Source: Elusimicrobiota bacterium (lineage in GTDB: Bacteria; Elusimicrobiota; Elusimicrobia; JACQJP01). From it: 48,983 bases of DNA. The notes beneath the pieces are model-generated. The model was not told the DNA's origin. It searched no databases and worked only from the letters and a program-made list of their open reading frames with translations. Below are positions 33,153 through 41,350 of the stretch, one piece after another (position 1 is the first letter of the stretch; every line of letters begins with the position of its first letter). The stretch covers positions 1 through 48,983 of the forward strand of contig JACQJP010000003.1 of the NCBI GenBank assembly GCA_016204975.1, read 5' to 3'. A program made the translations under genes and the position numbers.

Positions 33153-34161
33153 AGCGCAAAAACCGGGCCGTCCCATAGGCGATGGCTCCGGAAACCGGAA
33201 TGGTCACCGCCCAGGCCCGGAAAAAACCCGCAAACAGATCCCAGCGCACCGCCCGGGGCCGGGTCCCCGCTCCGGCTCCAGCCAGGGAAGAAGCGATCAG
33301 GTGCCCGGTGGAGAGGGGTAGCCCGACGAGAGAAGAGCAGGCCAGTAGCGCCCCGGCGCTGCCTTGAGAGCACAGGCTATGAAGGCTCCGAATCCGATAA
33401 AGGCGGAAGCCCACCGCCCTAGTGATCCGGAGAGAACCCATCCAGACGCCCCCCGCGATCGCCGCAGCGCAGCCCAAGCGCACCCAGGCAGGAACCCCAC
33501 CCTCTGAGGGAACCGCTCCTAGGTGGAACAACAAAGCCAGCGCCAGGATCCCCATAGATTTCTGTCCGTCGTTAGCGCCATGGGACATCGCCAAAAAAGC
33601 CATCCCGAAAATCTCCAGGCGCCTCAGCGGTCCTCCCAGGGGAGCGGCGAAACCCTCCAAAAGAGCCTCAAGCCACCGGGTCCAAAAGTAACTCAAGGCA
33701 AACCCCAAAAAGGGCGCCAGAAAAAGCCCAAGCAGCACCGCTAGGACGACCTCCGGGGTAAAACTTCCCCATCCCGAATGCATCCAGAAGGCTCCCAACA
33801 ATCCCCCAAACAGGGCGTGGCTGGAAGAGGAGGGGTATCCGAACCATAGCCCAATTCCGTTCCATCCCAAAGCCCCGCAAAGGGCAGCCACCAGGCACAG
33901 AAGGCCCAGGCGCGTGCCGGACAACCCCGAGAAGACCGGATCCCGAAGCAAGCTGTAGCCCACCAGGCGGGCCACCGCCGTCCCAAAGAGCAAAGCCCCC
34001 ACGAACTCAAAAAAAGCCGCTAAGAAGAGGGCACGTTCCGGGGAGAGGGCCCGAGAAGAAAGGACCGAAGCCACCAAATGCGCGGAATCGTTGAGGCCGT
34101 TGGAAAAAGCAAAAAAAAGAGATAAAAAAGCGACCGCCCACAATTCCGGGGCCTCGGCCAT
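33139..34161 (-). CDS. pit: PiT-family inorganic phosphate transporter
   Basis: A 340-residue membrane protein with about ten transmembrane helices. It shows both family signatures: FSNGLNDSAHLVASVLSSRA near the N-terminus and SHGANDGQKSMGI in the second half. PiT proteins use a cation gradient to import phosphate, usually as metal-phosphate. The leader has an AGGGGTGA ribosome site. It is the first gene of a three-gene operon with the DUF47 protein and a sensor kinase. The 62-base gap to the divergent glycosyltransferase gene holds the promoters for both directions. Confidence 0.93.
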   Translation of the reverse strand: MAEAPELWAVAFLSLFFAFSNGLNDSAHLVASVLSSRALSPERALFLAAFFEFVGALLFGTAVARLVGYSLLRDPVFSGLSGTRLGLLCLVAALCGALGWNGIGLWFGYPSSSSHALFGGLLGAFWMHSGWGSFTPEVVLAVLLGLFLAPFLGFALSYFWTRWLEALLEGFAAPLGGPLRRLEIFGMAFLAMSHGANDGQKSMGILALALLFHLGAVPSEGGVPAWVRLGCAAAIAGGVWMGSLRITRAVGFRLYRIRSLHSLCSQGSAGALLACSSLVGLPLSTGHLIASSLAGAGAGTRPRAVRWDLFAGFFRAWAVTIPVSGAIAYGTARFLRYVFI

Positions 34162-34185
34162 GGTTCACCCCTATTCTCGACGGGG

Positions 34186-34214
34186 AGTCTATCAATTTTC
34201 CCATAGCCCAGCAA
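34186..34214 (-). promoter_or_regulatory. Candidate promoter for the pit operon
   Basis: On the minus strand TTGCTG (34209-34214) and TAGACT (34186-34191) are 17 bases apart. The transcript would start near 34180, giving an 18-base leader with an AGGGGTGA ribosome site before the ATG at 34161. The -10 box is only a moderate match. It overlaps the ribosome site of the divergent gene at 34224. Confidence 0.4.
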
Positions 34215-34223
34215 GGAGATTTT

Positions 34224-34955
34224 TTGTACTGTAATGCCGTGTTAGTCTGGGTTTTAGTCCCTACTTATAAGGAAGGCGAAAACCTGCCGGCCTTCCTGGC
34301 CGCCCTCTATACCTTAAGGCTCCCCGCGCTTCACCTTCTCATTGTGGACGACGACAGCCCCGATGGCACCAGGCAAATTTTGGAGGAACTTAAAGAAAAA
34401 TACCCCCTACTGCACACCCTGATCCGCACCGGAAGGCGGGGAAGGGGGCTGGCCGGCGTGGAGGGCTACCGGCACTGCCTGAAAGGCGGGGCGGAAATTG
34501 TGATCGAGATGGATGGGGACCTTTCCCACCACCCCAGGCATATCCCGGCTCTTCTGGCAGCCCTGAAAGACGCAGATGTGGCGATCGGCTCCCGGCAAAT
34601 CCCCGGAGGTTGGGAAAGCGGGCGCCCCCTGTGGCGCCGGATCCTCACTCGAGCCGCCAACGCCTACGCCAGAAGAGTCCTGGGCCTGCCCATCCTGGAT
34701 ACCAACTCCGGCTATCGGGCCCTCCGGCGCCGGGCACTGGAAGCGATAGACCCCAAAAGTCTCAAATCCAAAGGCCCCTCCATCATTCACGAGGTGTTGT
34801 TTAAGGCGCACCGAAAAGGGCTGCGCCTGTGTGAGGTTCCCATCTTTTTTGAAGATCGAAGGACGGGGCAGTCCAAGCTGAGCCTGCCCCGCTTGGCGGC
34901 GGGCTACCTCTGGATATTAAAACTCAGATGGGAAGCGTTTCGAGGAAAAATCTAA
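34224..34955 (+). CDS. Family 2 glycosyltransferase, polyprenol-phosphate mannose synthase-like
   Basis: A 243-residue cytosolic-facing glycosyltransferase resembling DPM1. It would transfer a sugar from a nucleotide donor to a polyprenyl phosphate. It shows LVPTYKEGENLPAFL, LIVDDDSPDGT, the metal-binding MDGDLSHHP (Asp-Gly-Asp) and IGSRQIPGG. It lacks the C-terminal membrane domain of longer homologues. The start is TTG 34224, with an AAGGAG site five bases upstream; a GTG at 34239 lies too far from that site. The next gene faces it from the other strand. Confidence 0.9.
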   Translation: MYCNAVLVWVLVPTYKEGENLPAFLAALYTLRLPALHLLIVDDDSPDGTRQILEELKEKYPLLHTLIRTGRRGRGLAGVEGYRHCLKGGAEIVIEMDGDLSHHPRHIPALLAALKDADVAIGSRQIPGGWESGRPLWRRILTRAANAYARRVLGLPILDTNSGYRALRRRALEAIDPKSLKSKGPSIIHEVLFKAHRKGLRLCEVPIFFEDRRTGQSKLSLPRLAAGYLWILKLRWEAFRGKI

Positions 34956-34988
34956 ACAGCCGAATGGGCCGCATTTGTCGCGCCCTCC

Positions 34989-35014
34989 ATTTTTCGCAGT
35001 CCCCGCGAGAAAAT
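34989..35014. terminator. Possible two-way terminator between convergent genes
   Basis: An imperfect inverted repeat (ATTTTTCGC, 7-base loop, GCGAGAAAAT) with A/T-rich outer ends lies between the stop codons of the glycosyltransferase and the VWA-type gene. The stem includes one bulge. Placement between convergent genes supports the call; the short GC core weakens it. Confidence 0.35.
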
Positions 35015-36180
35015 CACTCAGTTCGCCCAGGCACGTAGAAAAACCGCTTATAGAGCCACCGGATATAATTCCGTTCTGCCGATCTTTCCAGACGAGATCC
35101 AGGCGCCGGCTCCAACCGAACCTCCACAAAACCCTCCGAGCCCATCTCCCGGGAGGGGTAAAAAACAAGGACATACTGATCTTTCAGCTGCCTGTACAGC
35201 GTCTTAAACACGCCTTGGAAATCATAAACGTGCAGTTTGGAAGAAAGCCAGGCGAATCCCCGCAATATCCTGTGGGGCAAATACACATAAAGGGAAACGC
35301 CGCCGGTTTTAGTGGAAAAAAAATCAGCGTCCTCGAACCCGGAAGAGAAAGCCTCGGGGATGAGGAAAATAACCTGGATGTTTTTTTTGATGGCTTCTTT
35401 CAAGGAAGCGCTGTAAGGGTCCCGAGAGCTTTCCCAACTCCAATGCTGATGATCATCAAGTGGTCCACCTGAAGTCAAAACCACCAAAACATTCTTAGAA
35501 ATCTCACCGAGCTGCGGCATCTCCCTGATCGCGTCTTGGATCGCCTCATAGGGTCCATAACTATTCTCCAAGCAAGAGTCTCCCTTGTTTTGATTTAATT
35601 CCTCAATCTCTTTCTTGACCGATGCGGGGTTTTTCTTCTCGTCAATTCCCTTGATCCTGTGAAAATCATTGTCAAAGGCCACCACAAAATAACGATCCTC
35701 CGGACGTATTTCTTCCAAAAACTTCTTCCAATAACCCAGCAGTTTACCCAACTCGGCATCCCTAAACATCTGGCAACGGGCGTCGATCACAAACCCAATC
35801 TGGATAGGGACGTCCCGGTGCAGGCGCAGTTGATGCTCCTGTTCGCGCAATTTAAACAGTTCTCGCACAGATAGCTTAAGATCAGAAGGATCGAGGTCCG
35901 TTATGAACCCGTCAATAGATCCATTTTTCCCCACCTTCATCAACGTCACAGGAACCTGAACCAGATCCACATAAGCACGGAAGATATATCCCTCCCCTCG
36001 CGGCGCAGGAGGAAGCGCTGGATCTTGCCATTGCGCTGTTTTCTCCTGAAACTCAGAAAGCGTCTGCTCCAGCTGATTTTGAGCCGATTCATCGAGGCGA
36101 AAATCCCCCCCAGATTGCGAGAAACCCTCCCGGGTAATCCCCAAAAACAGGCAAACCAAAATAAAAGCCATTTTTTTCAT
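35014..36180 (-). CDS. Secreted VWA-domain protein of the Acidobacteria-associated type
   Basis: A 388-residue exported protein. The signal peptide MKKMAFILVCLFLGITREGF is followed by a linker and a segment VDLVQVPVTLMKVGKNGSID typical of the VWFA-related family abundant in Acidobacteriota, then a VWA-like domain (about 125-330). The metal-binding DxSxS motif is degraded: FVIDARCQMFRD takes its place, so metal-dependent binding is doubtful. Codon use is AT-richer than its neighbours in parts. The ATG at 36180 has little leader. An eight-codon ORF with a GGAGGAGG site (36204-36178) ends in an ATGA overlap with it and may couple translation. It stands alone between repeat-rich gaps. Confidence 0.8.
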   Translation of the reverse strand: MKKMAFILVCLFLGITREGFSQSGGDFRLDESAQNQLEQTLSEFQEKTAQWQDPALPPAPRGEGYIFRAYVDLVQVPVTLMKVGKNGSIDGFITDLDPSDLKLSVRELFKLREQEHQLRLHRDVPIQIGFVIDARCQMFRDAELGKLLGYWKKFLEEIRPEDRYFVVAFDNDFHRIKGIDEKKNPASVKKEIEELNQNKGDSCLENSYGPYEAIQDAIREMPQLGEISKNVLVVLTSGGPLDDHQHWSWESSRDPYSASLKEAIKKNIQVIFLIPEAFSSGFEDADFFSTKTGGVSLYVYLPHRILRGFAWLSSKLHVYDFQGVFKTLYRQLKDQYVLVFYPSREMGSEGFVEVRLEPAPGSRLERSAERNYIRWLYKRFFYVPGRTE

Positions 36181-36192
36181 GAGCTTAAGAGT

Positions 36193-36221
36193 ATTGTAGC
36201 CATCCCTCCTCCAGCGAGCAA
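36193..36221 (-). promoter_or_regulatory. Candidate promoter of the VWA-type gene
   Basis: On the minus strand TTGCTC (36216-36221) and TACAAT (36193-36198) are 17 bases apart. The start site would be only six or so bases before the ATG at 36180, which would make the message nearly leaderless. That closeness lowers confidence. A TAGGAC-type repeat cluster lies directly upstream. Confidence 0.3.
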
Positions 36222-36227
36222 GGGTCC

Positions 36228-36290
36228 AAGGTCCTAGGAGGCCCAAGTCTTTGGACCTAGGCCAACTTAGGACCTTTGCGGAGAACGGTC
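36228..36290. repeat. AGGTCCTA/TAGGACC repeat cluster
   Basis: Contains GGTCCAAGGTCCTAGGAG, TTTGGACCTAGGCC and CTTAGGACCTTT, overlapping inverted repeats built from the same words as at 619-713. It lies just upstream of the candidate promoter of the secreted VWA-type gene. The rest of the 186-base gap, 36291-36352, holds nothing I can name. Confidence 0.45.
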
Positions 36291-36352
36291 CTGGATGGTT
36301 TTTAGAGGGGAAAGGAACCTATTTGGTTCGACTCCGCTCACCACTGAGGACT

Positions 36353-36408
36353 GGGCTTTTGCAAGCTTATTTATTTAGAGAAGTGGCCAGGGATTGCCTG
36401 GAGAAAAA
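36353..36408. mobile_element. Truncated MITE-like left end, overlapping the VOC gene
   Basis: GGGCTTTTGCAAGC followed by GAGAAGTGGCCAGGGATTGC and CTGGAGAAAA matches the left 55-60 bases of the element at 39592 with few changes. No right end is present. It covers the last 13 codons or so and the stop codon of the VOC-family gene, so the gene's C-terminus is element-derived. Confidence 0.65.
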
Positions 36409-36837
36409 CTGGTGATGGATGAACTGAATCACGTTGCCTTCGGGATCCGTCACGTAAAAGGACCGGGCGCCGTCCCGATGCGTCTTCGGCTCTTGGGCCA
36501 GGGGAATCCCTCGCTCCCGCAACACCTGAGCCCAGCGGTCCACATCCTCCGGCGTCTTCAACAATATCCCAAAATGATCCAGGGAGCCTCCACCGGAAGA
36601 GCTCGCCTGGGCCCGATGGAGCGCCAGGACATCGCCATCGAGGGTGAGATAGACATTCTCCGCGTCGGGACGCCATTGGACACGGTATCCCAAAACGTCC
36701 ACGTAGAAGCGCTCCGCGCGCTCCAAATCCAGAACCCGAAGCGCGATGTGACGAATGCCCAGTGTCCTGGGAAGGAGGCCTTTATTTTTTGCCTTTTTGG
36801 CTTTCCTGTGGAACGGGAATCCGCCGGTTTTCGGCAT
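36367..36837 (-). CDS. VOC-family (glyoxalase-like) protein
   Basis: Up to 156 residues; a single vicinal-oxygen-chelate domain in which two beta-alpha-beta modules form a metal site. Visible pieces are GIRHIALRVLDLERAERFYV, a central DHFGILLKTPEDVDRW and the end FYVTDPEGNVIQFI with the terminal-strand Glu. The substrate is unknown. The start is uncertain. ATG 36837 overlaps the upstream gene by 56 bases and adds a basic stretch, while a CTG just before GIRHIAL would start the domain neatly. The last residues, after HHQFFS, are encoded by a truncated MITE-like sequence that also supplies the stop. Confidence 0.8.
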   Translation of the reverse strand: MPKTGGFPFHRKAKKAKNKGLLPRTLGIRHIALRVLDLERAERFYVDVLGYRVQWRPDAENVYLTLDGDVLALHRAQASSSGGGSLDHFGILLKTPEDVDRWAQVLRERGIPLAQEPKTHRDGARSFYVTDPEGNVIQFIHHQFFSRQSLATSLNK

Positions 36838-37372
36838 CGTAGGTATAGCGGGGGCGGCCGTTGACCTTGTGGATCAACACCTCCTCCACCTTCCATTTCC
36901 CTCCCTTTTTAGCAACGTAGAAATCCAGATCCAGCTTGTCGGAGGAAAACCGCCCCCTTTTCTGCTTGAAGTCCGCGCAGGCAAAAAAGCGGTCTTTTCC
37001 CAGGGAGACAATCCGATGCTTGTGGATGTGATCCAGCTTCAGCCTCCAGTCTACACCCAAGGCCGCGTCCCGGACCACAAAAAAGCCTTCCGTCTGCCCG
37101 CTTTTCTGCTCCAGGTACTGCTCCACCGTCTTAGAGAAATGCTCCCGAAGCTCCTGCTTTTTTTGCTCCGCGGCATCTGCTCCCTCCGCTTTTTTCCCGG
37201 CAGGATGTTCCTGGGAGTGCTCCGCCCCTTTCACCTTTTTCCCGGTAGGGTGTTCCTGGGAATGCTCGGTCGGGTGCTCCTTGGGATGCTCTCCCGCAAA
37301 AAGAGCCCCTGCCCCCCACCAACCCACACAGAAAGAAACTGCCCATACACTCCACTTCCAATTCCTAGACAT
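36782..37372 (-). CDS. Secreted protein with His/Glu-rich tandem repeat
   Basis: A 196-residue exported protein I do not recognise. A signal peptide (about 1-26, ending LFAGEH) is followed by a repeated segment (about 27-60) with EHPKEHPTEHSQEHP and two copies of EHSQEHP[TA]GKK. This is a plausible metal-binding or flexible spacer region. Residues about 70-190 form a globular domain with VRDAALGVDWRLKLDHIHKH and KLDLDFYVAKKGGKWKVEEV. It overlaps the transglutaminase gene by eight bases and belongs to that operon. Confidence 0.75.
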   Translation of the reverse strand: MSRNWKWSVWAVSFCVGWWGAGALFAGEHPKEHPTEHSQEHPTGKKVKGAEHSQEHPAGKKAEGADAAEQKKQELREHFSKTVEQYLEQKSGQTEGFFVVRDAALGVDWRLKLDHIHKHRIVSLGKDRFFACADFKQKRGRFSSDKLDLDFYVAKKGGKWKVEEVLIHKVNGRPRYTYDAENRRIPVPQESQKGKK

Positions 37373-38339
37373 GGTTCCGCACCTCCTCGTAGTTTCGCTC
37401 CAACTCAAAGTCCTCAAAGGACTCCCCATTGAGCTCCAGATAGGGGTAGATGAAGAAATTGAGTCGCCTTCCCCGCTGGGGAGGCTCCAGGAGAATCTCC
37501 CGGCCCTGAGTCAGCAAAATTCTATTGGGGTCCAGCCGTCCAAAGTAGTAATTCTTCCGCTCAGAATTCTTCCGGGCCTCCGAGACGTCCACCGGGACCC
37601 AACCCCTTTCTTCGGCATAAAACTCCGCCCAGCAATGGTATGCCGGTCCCAGATCCCCTCGAAGCTCCCGGGTCAAAGGCACCCCCATCAAAAACCTGGC
37701 CGGAATCCCGCCGGCCTGTGCCAGAGACAAAAACAGGGAGTGGAAATCGGTGCAATTGCCTTTTCCGACCGCGCACGCCCTCCGGACATCCCCCCGTCCC
37801 CAACCCGGGACGCTTTTGTCATATTCCATATGGTCAAAGACGTACCCATAAAGGTGCCGGCCTTTTTCCAGAACATCCCCCGCGCCCCCCAACAGATTTT
37901 TTGCGATGGAACGGACAGTGGCATCCACAACTGCCAGGCCCCTGGGCTCCAGATACAGCCGACGCTCCCTGCCGGCCAGATCCGCAGGAACAGTCCCGCG
38001 CTCCCGGATGCTCACCCGGGCCCGCAGCCGAATCTCCATCTGCCGGGGCAGGGGGGTGGCTAAATCCAGATAGACCATGCGATTGCCGAATTCCGGCTCC
38101 GCCGTCGGGCGGTAGGGGACCGGCGCCTGAAGTTCCAGGCTCTCCAGCCTTTGGTAGGGCCTCTCCAAAGGCACCGGCATCCAGATCCGCAAGCGGCCCG
38201 CCTTGGAAACCGGGCCCACGCGCACTACCTCGACCCAATCCACTTGGCGAAAATCCTTCAGAGGGGTCAGTTGGGAGGCGGGAACCGCCCAAAAGAGATA
38301 AACCCCCACAAAAACCGCCAGCCACCGAGCCGGAGTCAT
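37365..38339 (-). CDS. Transglutaminase-like (cysteine protease fold) protein
   Basis: A 324-residue exported or membrane-tethered protein. An N-terminal hydrophobic segment (about 5-22) is followed by a beta-rich domain (about 35-150) and a transglutaminase-like core (about 155-260). The catalytic triad looks intact: Cys196 in VGKGNCTDFHSLF, His235 in AYHCWAEFY and Asp251 in WVPVDVSEA. Bacterial members are usually proteases or amidases, and the target is unknown. The start ATG 38339 overlaps the symporter stop in an ATGA junction. Confidence 0.88.
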   Translation of the reverse strand: MTPARWLAVFVGVYLFWAVPASQLTPLKDFRQVDWVEVVRVGPVSKAGRLRIWMPVPLERPYQRLESLELQAPVPYRPTAEPEFGNRMVYLDLATPLPRQMEIRLRARVSIRERGTVPADLAGRERRLYLEPRGLAVVDATVRSIAKNLLGGAGDVLEKGRHLYGYVFDHMEYDKSVPGWGRGDVRRACAVGKGNCTDFHSLFLSLAQAGGIPARFLMGVPLTRELRGDLGPAYHCWAEFYAEERGWVPVDVSEARKNSERKNYYFGRLDPNRILLTQGREILLEPPQRGRRLNFFIYPYLELNGESFEDFELERNYEEVRNHV

Positions 38340-39541
38340 TGTCCCTCCAAACGATCCACAACCGCCGCCCCCACCGCATCGCTCCAGACATTGACCGAGG
38401 TCCGGCACATATCCAGGATGCGATCCAAGGGCAAGACCAAAGCCATCCACTCCGCGGGAAGCCCCAGGGTCTTTAGGACGACCGCGATTAAAACCAGACT
38501 CCCCATGGGAATGCCCGCCGTGCCGATGGAGGCCAAAAGCATCAGCCACACCACCTGAAATTGTTGCAGCAAACCGAGCTGGACCCCATGGGCCTGGGCC
38601 AAAAAGAAAACCATGACGGAGCCGTACAGGGCGGTGCCGTCCATGTTGACCGTGGCTCCGACGGGAACAACCAACTGGGAGACCCTCTCGGAGACCCCGG
38701 CCTTTCCCCGAAGCTGGCAGAGCGTCAGGGGGATCGTGGCGGAGGAGGAGGCGGTGGAAAAGGCGCATAGCAGAGCCGGTCCCAAAGCCCGAAAAAAACT
38801 CCAGGGGCTGCGGCCGGTGAAAAGGTAAAGGATCAGGGGCAGGGTGAGAAAAAAATGCAAGGCCAGCCCCAGAAGATTGGTCAGAAAGTACCGCCCCAGC
38901 CCTGCCGTCAGCGCCCCCAGCCTGCCGGAGGAGGCCATCTCCCCCACCACCTGCACCATCAGGGCAAACAACCCCAAGGGGGCCAAGCGCAAGACTCCTT
39001 GGGTCAGGCACAGCATCAGCTCATAGCCCGCCTGCGCCAAGGCCTTCAGAGGTCGCCCCACGTTCCCCGGAAGATAGAAGAAGGCAACCCCCGACAGAAT
39101 CACGAAGAAAAGAACGGAGACGAAATCCCCCTCGGCAAAGGCCCGGAATGGATTTTCCGGCACAATCTTCAAGAACACCTCGGAGAATGTCGCCTCCCCA
39201 GACAAGACAGGAAAGGGCGGAAAAGATCCCTGCAGGTACAACGTCTCTCCCGGGCGCAGGAGCCGGAAAAAACCGATGCCGGTCAAAATAGCCAAAAGAC
39301 TGGTAGCCAGATAGTAGAGCCCCGCCTTGAGCCCCAAACGGCCCAAACCCAAGGCCGTCGGCAAACTGATGATGCCCCAAAAGACGGAGAGGGCCACCAG
39401 GGGTACCGCCACCATCTTCAAGAGACTCAAAAACAAAAACCCCAGGGGACCCAGGTAGGCCGCCCCCGAAGGCCACCCATACCCCACCAGGCTTCCGGCG
39501 ACCACCCCCGCCAAAATCCAAAGAGAAAGACGGTTTCCCAC
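38336..39541 (-). CDS. Dicarboxylate/amino acid:cation symporter (DAACS family)
   Basis: A 401-residue membrane transporter of the GltP/DctA family with eight helices and two hairpins. The first family hallmark is the serine-rich STASSSATIPLTL. The second is PVGATVNMDGTALYGSVMVF, which forms part of the sodium/substrate site. Substrates in the family are glutamate, aspartate or C4-dicarboxylates. The start is placed at GTG 39541, since the frame further upstream runs into a MITE-like element; the nearest GGAGG is 21 bases away, so the start is uncertain. It heads an operon with the transglutaminase and two smaller genes. Confidence 0.9.
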   Translation of the reverse strand: MGNRLSLWILAGVVAGSLVGYGWPSGAAYLGPLGFLFLSLLKMVAVPLVALSVFWGIISLPTALGLGRLGLKAGLYYLATSLLAILTGIGFFRLLRPGETLYLQGSFPPFPVLSGEATFSEVFLKIVPENPFRAFAEGDFVSVLFFVILSGVAFFYLPGNVGRPLKALAQAGYELMLCLTQGVLRLAPLGLFALMVQVVGEMASSGRLGALTAGLGRYFLTNLLGLALHFFLTLPLILYLFTGRSPWSFFRALGPALLCAFSTASSSATIPLTLCQLRGKAGVSERVSQLVVPVGATVNMDGTALYGSVMVFFLAQAHGVQLGLLQQFQVVWLMLLASIGTAGIPMGSLVLIAVVLKTLGLPAEWMALVLPLDRILDMCRTSVNVWSDAVGAAVVDRLEGQ

Positions 39542-39591
39542 GAAAACTATTGTAAGATATTTCCTCCCAAGAGAGAACAGGCTTTCGCACC

Positions 39592-39767
39592 GGACTTTTG
39601 CAAAGATATTGAGAAGGGGACTGGCTGGGGATTGCCTGGAGAAAACCGTGTTTTGTCCGGCATACTGCATGCAGCCGGACAAAATGCCGGAGCGAGGCTG
39701 CGATGCCGAGAGTTTTTCGGAAGGCAACCCCGGCCAGGACCCCATAAGTGCCTCTTTGCAAAAGTCC
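39592..39767. mobile_element. MITE-like element with intact terminal inverted repeats
   Basis: 176 bases bounded by perfect 13-base inverted repeats, GGACTTTTGCAAA (39592-39604) and TTTGCAAAAGTCC (39755-39767). Subterminal parts also pair (CTGGCTGGGGATTGCCT with the right-hand GGCAACCCCGGCCAGGA). A perfect 11-bp hairpin (39651-39661 with 39674-39684) lies in the centre. No ORF of its own. No clear target duplication is visible. It ends 19 bases before the epimerase ATG and may influence its expression. Confidence 0.75.
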
Positions 39768-39786
39768 AGATAGAAAAAAATAAATT

Positions 39787-40710
39787 ATGAGAATCTTGGT
39801 GGCGGGCGCAACAGGTTTCATAGGAAGCGAAGTCTGCCGCGCCCTCGCGAAAAAGGGACACACGATCACCAACCTTACGCGCACCCCAAAACCTTCGTGG
39901 CCTACGGACGGCGCGAGCCTCTTCTGGGATGCCCGCAACCCAGGTGAGTGGGCACAGCACCTTCCGCAGTACCACGCGGTCCTGAACTTTTGCGGAGAAC
40001 CCATCGTGAAAGGCCGCTGGACCCCAGCCCGGAAAAAACTTCTGCATGAGAGCCGGATCCTCTCCACCCGAGCTCTCGTGGAGGCGATCCGCCGGGCCTC
40101 CCCCAGACCAAAAGTCCTCATCAACGCCTCCGCCATCGGCTACTATGGAGACCGCGCAGAGGAGGTCCTGATCGAAAACTCTTTGCCGGGCCGGAGCTTC
40201 CTCGCGGAGCTTTGCCGCGACTGGGAAGGGGAGGCGCAAAAGGCGGAGACCTTGGGTATCCGGGTCATCCGCCTACGGATCGGAGTGGTGTTGGGAAAAG
40301 AGGGAGGGGCATTGACCCGCATGCTTTTGCCCTTCCGCCTGGGCCTGGGCGGCCCGTTGGGGTCGGGGCGCCAGTGGATGAGCTGGATCGAGAGAAAAGA
40401 GCTGGCCGACCTGGCCGTCTACCTTTTAGAGGAAGAACGCGCCTCCGGGGCCTTCAACGCCACCTCTCCCATGCCGGTGCCCAACCGGGAGTTCGCCAGA
40501 ACCTTGGCCCAAATCCTCCGTCGCCCCTGCTTTTTTTCGGTGCCGGCCCCCCTGCTGAAGCTTCTGCTGGGCGAGATGTCCTGCGTGCTCTTAGACAGCC
40601 AAAAGGTCCTGCCCCAAAAGGCGCAGGAAATCGGCTATTCCTTCTCCCAGCCACGCCTCTCTTGCGCCCTCCAGGCCTGCCTAAAAAAATTTCCCCTTGA
40701 AAAATTCTGA
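39787..40710 (+). CDS. TIGR01777-family NAD(P)-binding epimerase-like protein
   Basis: A 307-residue Rossmann-fold protein of the extended SDR group (E. coli YfcH-like). The N-terminal cofactor motif is RILVAGATGFIGSEVCRALA, followed by NFCGEPIVKGRWTPARKK, the family signature INASAIGYYG with the SDR Tyr, and SWIERKELADL near residue 200. The C-terminal DUF1731 part follows. The exact substrate is not known for the family. No clear ribosome site is seen; the leader is A-rich and begins at the end of a MITE-like element. Confidence 0.92.
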   Translation: MRILVAGATGFIGSEVCRALAKKGHTITNLTRTPKPSWPTDGASLFWDARNPGEWAQHLPQYHAVLNFCGEPIVKGRWTPARKKLLHESRILSTRALVEAIRRASPRPKVLINASAIGYYGDRAEEVLIENSLPGRSFLAELCRDWEGEAQKAETLGIRVIRLRIGVVLGKEGGALTRMLLPFRLGLGGPLGSGRQWMSWIERKELADLAVYLLEEERASGAFNATSPMPVPNREFARTLAQILRRPCFFSVPAPLLKLLLGEMSCVLLDSQKVLPQKAQEIGYSFSQPRLSCALQACLKKFPLEKF

Positions 40711-40736
40711 AGTCCGGTTATACTTAATGATGTCCC

Positions 40737-41318
40737 ATGGAAAGGCTGCTGTCCATTCCCTTGCTGGGCTTGCTGGCCCTTCCGCTTTTGGGGGCGGGGC
40801 GCCACGCCGGAGAGGCCGATAAAATCCAGGCCGAGGTGACCTTCCTAAACCCCTCCGGCCAAACCACGACCGACTCCTCCGGCATCACTTACCGCGTCGG
40901 AAGCTGGTCCTTCCACGAAAACAAGGTGTACCCCTCCCAATTCTGGGGGACCTTCCCTCTCTATTTCATGGGCCAAACCATGCACTTTCAGTTGACCCTC
41001 TCCAACACCACCCCCTTGGGGCAAAAACCCTTCCGGATAAAGATTCAAGCCCTGCACCACGTTCTAAACACAGACGGCTCCCTGGGTCAGCAGCTGGCCC
41101 TTCCCTCCGAATGGACGATAGAGGGCATGTTGCGGCCGGGGGAGACCACCAGCCGATCCTTTCCCGTCTTCATTCCCATAGATCCCAATCTCCCCTCCGG
41201 CCTGGACGTCACCAAGGTCCGCATCTTTCATCTCAACCAGGGCCAAAATTCGGAGGCGGGCCTCATCAAAGAGGTGTCGGCAGTTTGGTGCCCTCCCAGT
41301 TTAAAAGACGCTCCTTGA
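40737..41318 (+). CDS. Secreted protein of unknown function
   Basis: A 193-residue exported protein. A signal peptide (about 1-22, LLSIPLLGLLALPLLGAG) is followed by a beta-rich domain with YRVGSWSFHENKVYPSQFWG and PFRIKIQALHHVLNTDG and many Thr/Ser. It resembles small immunoglobulin-like exported domains but I cannot name a family. It lies 26 bases after the epimerase gene and 32 bases before the fumarylacetoacetase-family gene on the same strand, so it may be co-transcribed with either. Confidence 0.75.
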   Translation: MERLLSIPLLGLLALPLLGAGRHAGEADKIQAEVTFLNPSGQTTTDSSGITYRVGSWSFHENKVYPSQFWGTFPLYFMGQTMHFQLTLSNTTPLGQKPFRIKIQALHHVLNTDGSLGQQLALPSEWTIEGMLRPGETTSRSFPVFIPIDPNLPSGLDVTKVRIFHLNQGQNSEAGLIKEVSAVWCPPSLKDAP

Positions 41319-41350
41319 ACCGCGGCGACTAAAATCCTACCATACCCTCC

